A stretch of DNA of 64,000 bases from Cenarchaeum symbiosum A (GCA_000200715.1 DP000238.1:556154-620153); one strand, 5' to 3'; shown: positions 53,528-63,101, numbered from the stretch's first letter. Numbers and translations: made by a program. The notes: a model not told the origin generated them from the sequence alone.

Positions 53528-53616
53528 CACAGCCCTGATTAGTGTCCGCTCTGGTTCTTGCTAGTATACGCCTCTGGAATCCGCAGGACAGTGTGAGGCG
53601 AAATTCGCATAAAAGC

Positions 53617-53761
53617 GACTCTGTCAAGTTGCGGGGACATGGCCTCTAATCTGTTAACCCACGGGGACATGGAATGTCTTTTGGCGCCTGACAATATTCA
53701 AAGAAATTTGGTCATGTCCCCGGCTCTTGAAACTTGTACCATGTTCCCATAACAGAGCCGG
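53617..53761 (-). repeat. ~150-bp dispersed repeat, copy A (inverted relative to B and C)
   Basis: Read on the minus strand it matches copies B (54840-54988) and C (56680-56830) from CGGCTCTGTTA through ATGACCAAATTTCTTT and ATTGTCAGGC to CAACTTGACAGAGTC. It contains the octamer GGGGACAT three times. It overlaps the 3' end of the kinase-like gene and supplies its last codons. Confidence 0.88.
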
Positions 53762-54152
53762 AACTGTCAAAGTCTATTATGCTACACATGTCCTCTGTTA
53801 TCACGTGCTTGTTCATGGAACTCAGCTCCCCATGATCAATGCCCGCCATGCCCGGCTTGTAACAGTCCTCCAGTATTTTTCTTATATGTAAGATGGCAGT
53901 TTCCTTGTCCCCCGCACTCCTGCCACGGATCCAGCCCCCTGTGCCCTCCCCTTTGAGATATTTCATGACAAGAAAATTATTACTGTGGGAAACAAGCCTG
54001 GGCCCCGCGCCAGTCTCGTTTGCAGCAGACATCATATCCGCCTCTCCCCCCATGTCATTGCGGCCGGAATCCGGCCTGCGTATCTTTAATGTGACAACAT
54101 CATTTTTGGTGCTGTACAGGACGGTTATCCCGGCATGTTCCATGCCTATCAC
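53712..54152 (-). pseudogene. COG2112-like Ser/Thr kinase, 3' end replaced by a repeat
   Basis: 146 codons from GTG 54152. Kinase-like features are TLKIRRPDSGRNDMGGEADM (nucleotide-binding Lys), ANETGAGPRLVSHSNNFLVM and GIDHGELSSMNKHVI followed by IIDFDSSG (catalytic and metal-binding segments of the RIO-like COG2112 family). After IIDFDSSGSVMGT the last ~9 codons come from repeat copy A, so the normal C terminus is missing. Coding-like sequence continues upstream of the GTG without a better start codon, so the 5' end may also be damaged. Confidence 0.6.
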
Positions 54153-54314
54153 ATGCAGGCTGCCTAGTGCTGCAGGGCCGTCAAAACATATGCCTGTAAT
54201 GACAAGGTTGGGCAGTTCATTGTTTTTTCACCTTACATTGCTGCCTCCGGGATGGCCGATTATCCCTGCATACTGCCATCTCCCGCACAGGATGGAATGT
54301 ATGTTCAGTCATAC

Positions 54315-54728
54315 CTACCAAGAGTAATATTTATCGGGCGTGATTTCTATTATACAGTCAGTAAGATCAAGAATCTCCCCGGTGCTTGTATTTGTCATCG
54401 GATAACGGGACAGTATGCTGTTCTCAATATTCCTCACAACATTACTGTCCAGTATGACGTTTGCACTACCACTGCCCGCAACGGCGGTAACCCCCGGGGC
54501 ATCAACACCCTCGTCAACGCAGAATCCTGCTCTGGGGCATGATTTTACATTCCGTGCTTTTTGCGTGCCGGTGTTTGTCCCTATGTTTATCTTGCCGTTT
54601 GCATATTCGTACCAGACGGGCACTACATGTGGCGTGCCGTCCGGGCATGTTGTTGCAAGCCTCAGCAGTTTCTGTTTTTTTAGGAATTCATCGCGATCCT
54701 GTTTTGGAAACGGTTTGGGTTCTTCCAT
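54315..54728 (-). CDS. pyridoxamine 5'-phosphate oxidase-family flavin/F420-binding protein
   Basis: 137 residues with the split-barrel flavin-binding fold: LLRLATTCPDGTPHVVPVWY is the typical N-terminal strand pair, then INIGTNTGTQKARNVKSCPR, which contacts the cofactor phosphate. Members reduce or oxidise diverse substrates using FMN or F420; this one cannot be assigned a substrate. It is complete in length for the family. Isolated on the minus strand between repeat copies A and B. Confidence 0.8.
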   Translation of the reverse strand: MEEPKPFPKQDRDEFLKKQKLLRLATTCPDGTPHVVPVWYEYANGKINIGTNTGTQKARNVKSCPRAGFCVDEGVDAPGVTAVAGSGSANVILDSNVVRNIENSILSRYPMTNTSTGEILDLTDCIIEITPDKYYSW

Positions 54729-54839
54729 CTATAAAACCGCTTTTGATGTATGACGAGGATTGAAACAGCCTCTTTGCATGCCTGCATGACAGTTCGGCTG
54801 AATATAATCATTTTTAGGCATGTCCCGGTGCAGAACTGG

Positions 54840-54988
54840 CCCTGTTATGTCATGGGATTATGGGACAAAAAGTGTCAAGAGCCGGGGAGATGACCAAATT
54901 TCTTTAAATATTGTCAGGCACCAAAAGGCATTCCATGTCCCCGCGGGTTAACAGATTAGAGGCTATGTCCCCGCAACTTAACAGAGTC
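54840..54988 (+). repeat. ~150-bp dispersed repeat, copy B
   Basis: Direct repeat of copy C. It supplies the last ~12 codons of the virus-like gene at 54956-56434 (SVKLRGHSL and stop), so it has cut off that gene's original 3' end. Confidence 0.88.
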
Positions 54989-56434
54989 CTCCCCGCGTTT
55001 TTCAGTTGTCTGATCTTTATACTGTTCTTTAATGTCCTTTAGAACGCCTGACGTCAGGCCCTGCACCATGCCCTGATACCGTTCCTGCATGTCCTTGGGC
55101 TCTATTTTCTTTATGTGGGAATAAGCAACAGCAAACATGTCGTCGCCCTCTTTAAAGCCTATTTTGTAGCCCTCGCCGTCTGCGGGCGCGAAACTGCTCC
55201 CTTCATGCGGATAAGCACTGATCCAATAAACACCGTCTTTGTCAGGCTCTATATGGTTTGGCGGGTTGAAACTGCCTTTGTTGAATCGTGCCGTTTTAAC
55301 TTTGGTCACGGCCGGCTCATAGTAATACTTGTCGATTATCCGCTGCAGGTAATTATCAACGTAATGGCGGCGGTCTCGATCCTCCATGTTGTCGCCGGCG
55401 CGCTCGTGGATCATATGCGCCAGATTGTCGCCCGGCTTTGCAAAGATATTCTCGCCGGGAACGTCCAGCTCGTATTCGCCCTTGCTGTTTGGCTGGCCCA
55501 TTGCGGGCGTGGGGTTAAAGTTATCTGGCTTTAATCTATGATAGCCATGACCAGATTTTAACTGCTTAGGATCGCGGCCGCCGTCTGTAAACTGGACGTC
55601 CTCATCACGCGGATGATCCTCCTTAAAGTCGGCAGCCTGTAAAGAGTCGCCAGAGTACAGCTTTTTCATTTCTGCAATAAAGTTATTCTTGAGTGCGATG
55701 ACGTTTGCCGTAATGTCATGCTCGTTGTTTATCTGATCAGTGATAACATCATGAAGCTCTGCGTGGATCGCGGCTTTTATCCGGCCTGCGACTTGATCAC
55801 CCTTTTTGAAAGTAGGCTTTATCACATGGCCGTCATATTCAAGTCTGACTGTATAAGAGCCATTATCTGACTTCATGCCCGGCGCGGGGCTGAATAATTT
55901 GCGGAACGGGGTCTTTTTGGGTTTTGGCTCAGTCTCATATAGTTTTTCAAGCTTGTCAAATATCCTTTCAGCAGGCCTTTCCCATTGCCGATGTGTGCTT
56001 ATACTGTCCGGTTTTTGGGCAAGTATTTGCTGCCAAACGTCATCGCCCTCTTTTAACGAGATTGTATAATTGTCAAATTTGAACTGATAATTGCCATCTG
56101 CATCAGACTTTGCCCCTGCGGGCGGCCTGAATGTATTGCTGAATGTCGTGCCGCCTGTGCCGAATTTCCCGCCCTCATCCCGGGGATGCTCACTCTCTTT
56201 GAATATGGCCGCCGTCATAGAGTCCTTTTCCCACAGGCCAAGACGATCAAGGGCGGCCATTTCCTCCTCCTCAGTGTCATATTCGGTAAGGCCAAATTCC
56301 GCCTCCTCAGGCGTGACCTTTTCCATAATAAGAGACTCTTGCCCACTGGTTATCTCAAGACGTGACCTCATTACGGCCTTTTTGTGATCAAAGGTTCTCT
56401 TGCCGTTCTTGTCAAGATAAACACCCAGATCCAT
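54956..56434 (-). CDS. virus-like repeat protein with two HPRDE motifs, 3' end altered by a repeat
   Basis: 492 codons. Two copies of the motif seen in tailed-virus minor head proteins occur: SEHPRDEGGKFGTGG (about 80-94) and DHPRDEDVQFTDGG (about 275-288). Four modules of ~90 residues share the pattern 'F-x-P-x-x-x-M/A-x-x-D-x-x-G-x-Y ... F-K-x-G-D': NTFRPPAGAKSDADGNYQF, KLFSPAPGMKSDNGSYTV, DNFNPTPAMGQPNSKGEYEL and GSFNPPNHIEPDKDGVYWI. Helical segments lie between. No catalytic signature seen. Its ATG overlaps the stop of the upstream broken gene (TAATG). I read it as provirus remains; exact function unknown. Confidence 0.55.
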   Translation of the reverse strand: MDLGVYLDKNGKRTFDHKKAVMRSRLEITSGQESLIMEKVTPEEAEFGLTEYDTEEEEMAALDRLGLWEKDSMTAAIFKESEHPRDEGGKFGTGGTTFSNTFRPPAGAKSDADGNYQFKFDNYTISLKEGDDVWQQILAQKPDSISTHRQWERPAERIFDKLEKLYETEPKPKKTPFRKLFSPAPGMKSDNGSYTVRLEYDGHVIKPTFKKGDQVAGRIKAAIHAELHDVITDQINNEHDITANVIALKNNFIAEMKKLYSGDSLQAADFKEDHPRDEDVQFTDGGRDPKQLKSGHGYHRLKPDNFNPTPAMGQPNSKGEYELDVPGENIFAKPGDNLAHMIHERAGDNMEDRDRRHYVDNYLQRIIDKYYYEPAVTKVKTARFNKGSFNPPNHIEPDKDGVYWISAYPHEGSSFAPADGEGYKIGFKEGDDMFAVAYSHIKKIEPKDMQERYQGMVQGLTSGVLKDIKEQYKDQTTEKRGEDSVKLRGHSL

Positions 56435-56679
56435 TAGGTGATCCTCTGCTCCTTGCGCGCGATCTCACTCTCACTGTCCGGCTCGTCCATCTCATCTATT
56501 TTCCTTTTCTTTCTTATATATTCGGCGGCCACCTCCAAGGTAGCCCTATCCCACTTATCACGTTATCCGGTGCCGGGCGTATTCATTATGGCGACTGTCT
56601 CAGAGTGCGACTCGTTGTCATAGTCAGACAGGTAGTGCTTGAAGTAAGACTCCATTTTATGCCCATAGTCGCCATTATC
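56434..56679 (-). pseudogene. virus-like gene broken by a nonsense codon and by repeat C
   Basis: From ATG 56655 the frame reads MESYFKHYLSDYDNESHSET ... NTPGTG, hits TAA at 56563-56565, then continues in the same frame as DKWDRATLEVAAEYIRKKRK ... ARKEQRIT to a TAA that overlaps the next ATG. Coding-like residues (ADNGDYGHK) also precede the ATG up to the edge of repeat C. So this is one gene with an internal stop and a 5' end removed by the repeat. No family recognised. Confidence 0.55.
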
Positions 56680-56830
56680 GGCTCTGTTACGTCATGGGAA
56701 CATGGGACAAAAAGTGTCAAGAGCCTGGGACATGACCAAATTTCTTTAAATATTGTCAGGCACCAAAAGACATTCCATGTCCCCGCGGGTTAACAGATTA
56801 GAGGCTATGTCCCCGCAACTTGACAGAGTC
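56680..56830 (+). repeat. ~150-bp dispersed repeat, copy C
   Basis: Nearly identical to copy B, same orientation. B and C flank the two virus-like genes. Its outer end is 40 bases from the stop codon of the type III restriction gene. Confidence 0.88.
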
Positions 56831-56870
56831 ATAAAAGAGCATGTTTTTAGGCCTTGAGCGAAAAGTAAGG

Positions 56871-59546
56871 CTATTCGGGGTAATGCTGGCCCAGGATTAC
56901 CGGCACATCCTTCGGGTCCATTGCAATGTCGGACGCCCATGTGCCAAACCGCCCGTCATCGTTCACGGTCTCAACCCACTCCTTTAGGGCATCATTTTTT
57001 GCCTGGACGTTTGCAAGCTCCTGCCCCTTTATCTCCAGAATAAGCATTACACTGTTCCCCGATTCGGGGTTTGTGAGTTTTGCCATAAAGTCGGGCTTGT
57101 AAGTGGCCATATTGCCTCTAAACATGTATGGTATACCAAACCCTATGTTGTCCGCCCTGGTCCACGATTCAACCCTGTTGTTCCTCTCCATCTCCTGTAT
57201 TGCTTTCTTTTCCCATCCTCGATTGTATGGCTGCGGGTTTATGTGGGATTTTTTTACATCCAATACCTTACTGGTGGTAAACTTGTCCATTACGTCAAAA
57301 GTGGATTTCATATTACGTCCCGGTTTGAGTGCCAGGGTCTTTTCCATGGTATTGTTGACGATTATGGCCTGCCGTATGTGGTTGATTATCGCATTCATGT
57401 TGAATATTATCGCAAGCCTCTTCCGTATCTCCAAGTCATCTGGTAGGTTCATCACGCGTATCATGTTTCTGCCTATGAATTCCTCTGCGAGTCTGACCAG
57501 CCTGGCAAACAACTCATATTTTGGGCCGGGCGTATCTATATCGCGATATATGTCACGCGTCACGTGGAACATGATGCTCTGCATGCGTATGCGTGATGCC
57601 GTGTCTTCTAGTTCCATCTTGTCTGCCAGATCCAGGTGCGGTATGTTCGACTCAGGCACTGGCGCCACGTGAACTTTAACATCACAACTGCGACCATCCA
57701 CCCTCAGTTCATTTACGTTCTCCCAGTCCATTTCAAGTTCGGGATGCATGATGGTGTTTATGCGCTCTACATTGGGCCATGCTATCTCGTGTTCTACGTT
57801 CATGGGATCGGGTCGTACCAATATACGTGGATCACTGTTGGTTGTATCTTTTCCACCTTCATGGGGAAGGAATGCAAACGGCACCCCGACTATGTTCACA
57901 TATTCGGGATTGAACATTCCCTTCTCGTTCAGCTCATACGACTGGCGTCGCAGGCCCCTGCCGACCACCTGCTCGCACAATAGCTGGCTTGTAAACGCAC
58001 GCAGTCCCATGACATGTGTTACATTGTTGGCATCCCAACCCTCGGACAGCATCTGGACCGCTATTATGTTGCGGATCTGCTCTCCAGATTTATCTATCTG
58101 TCCTACCGTGTTTACCTTTTCACGTAGGGCAACATCCCCCTTGCTACCTTTGTATTCGCTCATCACATCTGAATCCACGCGGCACATATGCTCCTTGTCC
58201 TTCAGCTCGGCCACGTCAAAAGATATGTCCGTCTTGAAAAAATTCTCTATCCGTGCTGCCGTACTGGTCGTATTGCAGATTGTAATCATCACCGGCGGAA
58301 CACGTGAATCCTTCATAATGTCCCACTTCTTCCGCCAGTCGGCCCCTAGCAATGCATACCCGTTCCTTACAAGGTCAGGCAGCTTTCGGTGTGGGTCGCG
58401 GGCCACCTGCAGGTCGGTTGTGACAGTTTCATCGGCGTATATGTGATAATACTTGGTCTCATCCGTGATTATGGGCTTGATCACATCGTCAGCCGCAGGC
58501 ATGCGCGGGGTCTTGACCAGTCCGGATTCTATGGCATCGTTGAGTGAAAAGTCGCTGATTATCCAGCCGAACAGGTCGTCCTCCCCGCTGAGCCTCCCCG
58601 ACGGTATGAACGGGGTGGCGGTAAAATCAAAGCATCCCCGTATATTTCTGGCCTTGTGTATCTTGTCAAGGCCGCCCATCCATAGCGTGGCTATCATCTC
58701 GTCATCCGTCAGATTCTCATTATCACCGCCGTTCTTGCGCCAGGCATGGTGTGCTTCGTCATTTATCACCATGACGTTGTCATGCCTGTGTCCGAGTATG
58801 CGGCGTGCCACGTCCTCATCGCTTTCCGGTCCCTTGCGTACGACGCCGTTGTTGGTTTCTGATTTCTTGAACTTGTGCCAGTTTGTTATGGTAATATGGC
58901 CCTCCCGGAGTCTGTCGTATAGTGGTTCTGGAACAAGCTCGTATTTCAGATAGTAATTATCTGACTTCATATAATCCAGCACTCCGAGTCTCTGCGTTAC
59001 TGTAATGTTGGGTGCCACCATGAGAAAGTATTTGGAAAAGCGAGAATCAGTAGGACGGTCCAACTTGTTGAGTGTCATCCATGTGATAAGCATGCCCATG
59101 ACTATCGTCTTGCCGGTGCCCGTGGCCATCTTGAAGCATCTGCGCGCAAATTCTCCGCCGTCCCTTGGTATATTGAGGTCCAGTTTTTCATTGTCATCTG
59201 CTTCTGTAAGCCAAATTATGGTCTCCATGGCCTCTATCTGGCAGAAAAATAACCTTCGTACACGTTTTTCGTCCTTCCAGAATTTTAACAGCATCCTGGT
59301 AACCGTTGTTATTCCGGGGTAGCCATCATTTCTCCATCTCTTGACCCGTGGACGTATATCATTTACCAGCTTTATGTGAATACTCTTCCCACGTGCAAGC
59401 TTATTGTCGGTTTCAGATGCCTTTACATATCCCGCTGGACGTCTATTAGAGGTCAGTTCATAATTTTGTCTCTCATCATTCCAGCGCCAGTGTTTTTTGG
59501 GCTCATCATATGGGCCGGTTATGATTAACTGCTTAATTTTTTCCAC
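56871..59546 (-). CDS. res: type III restriction enzyme, Res subunit
   Basis: 891 residues. Cuts DNA and translocates along it in complex with Mod. The SF2 helicase core shows Walker A FKMATGTGKTIVMGML, DEAH-like INDEAHHAW, FTATPFIPSG and a motif VI region VVGRGLRRQSYE. The C-terminal nuclease core is VMLILEIKGQELANVQAKND (E-x-K with a preceding Asp-rich strand), as in type III Res proteins. Length and order are intact. The start overlaps the mod stop codon by 14 bases, which makes the two genes a coupled mod-res operon. Base composition is less GC-rich than the flanking core genes. Confidence 0.92.
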   Translation of the reverse strand: MEKIKQLIITGPYDEPKKHWRWNDERQNYELTSNRRPAGYVKASETDNKLARGKSIHIKLVNDIRPRVKRWRNDGYPGITTVTRMLLKFWKDEKRVRRLFFCQIEAMETIIWLTEADDNEKLDLNIPRDGGEFARRCFKMATGTGKTIVMGMLITWMTLNKLDRPTDSRFSKYFLMVAPNITVTQRLGVLDYMKSDNYYLKYELVPEPLYDRLREGHITITNWHKFKKSETNNGVVRKGPESDEDVARRILGHRHDNVMVINDEAHHAWRKNGGDNENLTDDEMIATLWMGGLDKIHKARNIRGCFDFTATPFIPSGRLSGEDDLFGWIISDFSLNDAIESGLVKTPRMPAADDVIKPIITDETKYYHIYADETVTTDLQVARDPHRKLPDLVRNGYALLGADWRKKWDIMKDSRVPPVMITICNTTSTAARIENFFKTDISFDVAELKDKEHMCRVDSDVMSEYKGSKGDVALREKVNTVGQIDKSGEQIRNIIAVQMLSEGWDANNVTHVMGLRAFTSQLLCEQVVGRGLRRQSYELNEKGMFNPEYVNIVGVPFAFLPHEGGKDTTNSDPRILVRPDPMNVEHEIAWPNVERINTIMHPELEMDWENVNELRVDGRSCDVKVHVAPVPESNIPHLDLADKMELEDTASRIRMQSIMFHVTRDIYRDIDTPGPKYELFARLVRLAEEFIGRNMIRVMNLPDDLEIRKRLAIIFNMNAIINHIRQAIIVNNTMEKTLALKPGRNMKSTFDVMDKFTTSKVLDVKKSHINPQPYNRGWEKKAIQEMERNNRVESWTRADNIGFGIPYMFRGNMATYKPDFMAKLTNPESGNSVMLILEIKGQELANVQAKNDALKEWVETVNDDGRFGTWASDIAMDPKDVPVILGQHYPE

Positions 59547-62122
59547 TTTTGACCTCCATTACACACATGGATTCTATCCCTCTATCATCAACTATCTTTA
59601 CTGCCACCCTGTTCTTTTTCCCCGGTTTAAACGGAATCGATTTACTTCCCTTGTATGTCTCCAAATAATCTGGTTCTATGTAATCATTGAGTGTCTTGTA
59701 TAAATTTGACCATGTATCCTTTCCGCCCATTGGAAAGAATACTTGCTGGGGATAGACACTTCTTCCGTCGTAATCTGTATCTAACATCCACATTACTACG
59801 TGAGAGATGTCACCTGATACTATCTTGTCATTGGCTATGTCATAGAAATCAAAACCCAGAACAGACACCGTGTACATACCATTGCCTTCATCTATCTTTA
59901 TTTCGGGCTGCCCCACTATCATGAAATCATCCCCCCCTGATTTGTTCTTCTTTAGGTGACCTACGAAATTATCCGCATTCATTTGTGCCTTTAGGAATGT
60001 CACACCGTTTAGTTCAAGATTGTCTATGTTATTTGCTGCCTCCGGATCAAACTGCATTCCTCCAAAAACTACAACATCCGGCTTCTTCTTCATCTTCTTT
60101 ACTTCTTCAAACACACCGGTTACTTGACGTGTCTCAAATGGATAGTGCTCTGGCCCAAACGATATCATGACGTTTCTGTGCGCCGTCTCGTTGGTTATGC
60201 CTCTGGCATGAATATACCTAGTGGTTGGAAATGATGACACCTCAATAAATTCTATCTTTTCACCATTTCTTCCTCTTATTCCGGATGCATGTAATTTTGC
60301 TCTCCATTCCTCCTGTCTTTTGTTTATTGTCGCAATATGCGTGCCTCTAGTTCTCTTATCATATAGCGCATCTATAGATATTGCCATGGGGGACGGCACC
60401 GCCTCTACAGTAAAGGGCCCTGATACACGCATTTTGTTTTTATCCTCATCTGGGTTACCGTGTAGAACTATTGATTCCGGCTCTACATCATACGCAAGCG
60501 AACTCGCCGATATTTTCTGGAAGATGCCATCAGGCGTACTGTGTAAAAATCCCGAGTCAACTCCCCGTCCAGGATATCGCAATTTATAATATTTGTATTT
60601 TGATGCCATAATTCTTCTTTTGGCTAGTGTTATTGCTACACGCTGGGTATCTACTGTTATCCATCTCCTGCCATATTCTTCTGATACGTATGCGGTTGTA
60701 CCGGATCCGCATGTTGGATCGAATACGAGGTCTCCGGGATCTGTTGTCATAAGCATGAATCGTCTTATGGTTTTTGCCGTTGTTTGTACCACGTATGTTT
60801 TCCCTTCAAATCCGCCCGATGTTGTATCTAGCCACATATTGTTTAATTGTTCATAATTTGTCTCGTGAAAATAACTAACTCGATTAATTGTGTTTCCACT
60901 AACAACAAGTCGATTCTTTTTTTCCAGATTTTTTATACCATCTTCTTTGATGCTCCATGATCTATTTGCAGGAGGCTTGTATTTTTTATTATTAAACACA
61001 TACGTGTACTGATTCGATTGACCACCTTGTGATACAAGTGCAACAATTCTATATATTTTTGAACCCTCCGGCAAAAGATTAGGGTTTCGACGTTCTTCTG
61101 GGCTCATTCTTCTTCTCTCTCCATTTATCTCTACAAATCTATAATTTGGGTCATTTATTGGAAATGATCTTTTTTCATAAATAGGATTATATTTTAATTC
61201 TGACTTGTTTTTTGCGTACCATATAATGTAGTCACAGACTATGGGTATAGATGACTTGGTAATCGATGTTGCTGTTGTTCTATATTGTATAATGCCTACA
61301 AAATTCTTTTTCCCAAAGACTTCATCCATTAACATTCTTACATAATGCATATTCTCATCTGATATTTGGACTCCTATGCTTCCAGATACTTTCAGTAATT
61401 CCCTAGACAGAACTAGCCTATCTCTCAAATATGATATGTATGAGTGTATTTCAAGATCCCATGTATCCTTAAATGCATGGATGGTTTCCGGCGTATATGC
61501 TAAATCTTTATCACTGCCATCCTTAACTTCTTTCTTGGATACAAACGGTTGGAAATTTGATCCATATTTTATGCCATAAGGAGGGTCGATGTAAATCATC
61601 TGAACCGTATCTGCCATTCGTTCCTTACGCAATAACGAATTCATTACCAGCAAAGAGTCGCCTCCAATCAATCTGTTGGACCAGCCATTTTTATGCTGAT
61701 AGAACTGTATAGCTTTTTCTTCTATAGGGTTGTTCTCTTCGGTCTCAAAATAACTTTCAAATGTTTCCTGCCTACCTGTTTCCTTTTTCATTACCTTGTC
61801 AAGTATTGTGGATGTGTCAATTCTCTCGTGGACATGCAATGAAACGGTTGGTATCTGAAGTTTCTCGGCCTCATATTTGCCAGTCCATTCCATTGTGGGA
61901 TCTTGATGAGAGCTGTACTTGTACGTGGTTGGAATCTCGTCTTGGTCGCGTTCGTAATTTGTTAGACCAACAGGGGGGTTATTGCGACGCTTCTTTTCTT
62001 CATGTTTGTAGGATGATATCTTTTCTTTTGATGTAAGTGGGGGAGATCTCTTTTTCCGGTTGTGTTTTTTGCCAGCACTCTTCTTTTGGGTTGCTGCTCC
62101 AACGCTTATGGGGCGACACCAC
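59533..62122 (-). CDS. mod: type III DNA methyltransferase, Mod subunit, with an N-terminal frameshift
   Basis: The intact ATG frame runs 61893-59533 (786 residues): motif IV IYIDPPYGIKYGSNFQPF and motif I FDPTCGSGTTAYVSEEYGRR in beta-class order. It sets sequence specificity and methylates adenine. The same frame continues upstream without a start codon and encodes a family-like N terminus (NNPPVGLTNYERD, KKRSPPLTSKEKISSYKHEE). A good Shine-Dalgarno AAGGAG (62131-62136) sits eight bases before GTG 62122, but that GTG is one frame off; removing one base of the C4 run at 62110-62113 would join them. So the gene is frameshifted, phase-off, or misread there. Very AT-rich. Confidence 0.85.
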
Positions 62123-62174
62123 CGTTATAACTCCTTTGAATTGTGCCGGTTTGCTCACTTTGTGTTTGAAGTTG

Positions 62175-62244
62175 GAGTGAGTAAGAGTGAGTAAGAGTGA
62201 GTAAGAGTGAGTAAGAGTGAGTAAGAGTGAGTAAGAGTGAGTAA
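62175..62244 (-). repeat. seven perfect copies of a decamer at the 5' end of mod
   Basis: GAGTGAGTAA x7 on the plus strand (TTACTCACTC on the mod strand). The unit is not a multiple of three and has no stop codon in any mod-strand frame. Just upstream is an ATG (62256) with a TATA-like TTTTTATG centred about 27 bases before it. With seven copies that ATG frame ends at TGA 62155-62157; with eight or five copies it would enter the frame of the GTG at 62122. Confidence 0.93.
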
Positions 62245-62256
62245 ATACCCGTTCAT

Positions 62257-63101
62257 ACGAACCGCTCTATTTTGAGCTCATAAAAACATTTTTACCGCGT
62301 TTATAAGCTACTTTAGTCCTTTTCCGTGTCTCCGCCTATTCCCAGTCATGCCCTCGTCTGGCCCTCTTTTCCCCTTGGATATTCGTGATAGTACAAGAAT
62401 CTGCTTCCAATCTGCTCCCTGCTTGTGTTATACCTAGACATGCCTGCCACCTTCCACGTACTCAAAATAATTATACATTTTTTGATGGTCTTTTGATCTA
62501 GTTGCAGTTTGTTGACAAGACATATTCTTCCTTTGTAGTCCGCCCAAGCTCCTGCCGTATCTCCTTAACTCTCCACCGGCCTATGTCTATCCGCACCGCA
62601 ACATACTCCAGCTCGAACCACAAGGACTACTTCCTGACCTGTATGCCTCCTGCAGACCCACAGTGTTTCTGGATCCTTTTGCCGTCCTAAAACACCACCG
62701 TATTCCCTCTAGGTGTAAGGTGTTGCTATGTTGAACGTATAAGTGACATCAAGTACGCCACTCTCATTCCGACTCTCACCTTCCAGTGGGGCTGCCGCAA
62801 ACTGTATTGCCCTATCAGGATCGTCTCTGTCTCTATCATTTTGTTCAAGATTCTGTATCCTGAATATCACAAGGTCACTATCTCCTACCCCGACCCATGT
62901 AGGTCACAAAGCTTTCTGCTGTGTTGACACCGGTTATCCAAACATCTTTCATTTCAGCAATTCCTGTTTCTGAATCATGTTCAATGTTGGTACCGGCTAC
63001 ACAACTGCCGTCCAGTTTGAACAGTACTACCACATTACCAATTTCATTCTTGATCAGACTGTGTCCATATTTCTAGACACCATTCCGATCTCTCCACATT
63101 G
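62257..63101. other. promoter and gene-remnant region between mod and the last surface protein
   Basis: Holds the TATA-like box upstream of the decamer tract (about 62280-62287), then short minus-strand coding-like scraps: MSRYNTSREQIGSRFLYYHE and on (ends near 62345), and a 41-codon frame at 62498-62623 (FELEYVAVRIDIGRWRVKEI). None is long enough to name. The broken gene at 62709-63072 is listed separately. Confidence 0.45.
62709..63072 (-). pseudogene. broken secreted-type protein downstream of the last surface gene
   Basis: One frame reads SLIKNEIGNVVVLFKLDGSC ... DVWITGVNTAESFVTYMG, then a one-base shift near 62885-62904 moves the sense into a second frame, VGDSDLVIFRIQNLEQND ... VLDVTYTFNIATPYT and stop at 62709. 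There is no ATG at the 5' end. The last residues resemble the frame ending at 8799, so this is a small family with two damaged members here. Function unknown. Confidence 0.55.

Larger units (their letters stand above)
48835..53529. repeat. segmental duplication, copy 2
   Basis: Second copy of the three-gene block at 25481-30163, with matching promoters and spacers. Small indels and scattered substitutions separate the copies; the longest differences are in the HNR linker and the propeller repeats. Confidence 0.88.

Noticed and set aside
62175-62244. Decamer tract as a replication-origin iteron
   Set aside because: No nearby replication gene or AT-rich unwinding region; position between promoter and mod start gives a better explanation.
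62125-62256. Simple on/off model in which ATG 62256 reads through the repeat directly into the intact mod frame
   Set aside because: The mod frame itself has TGA at 62155-62157 and TAA at 62125-62127; joining requires the GTG frame and correction of the C4 run, so the simple model fails for the sequence as given.
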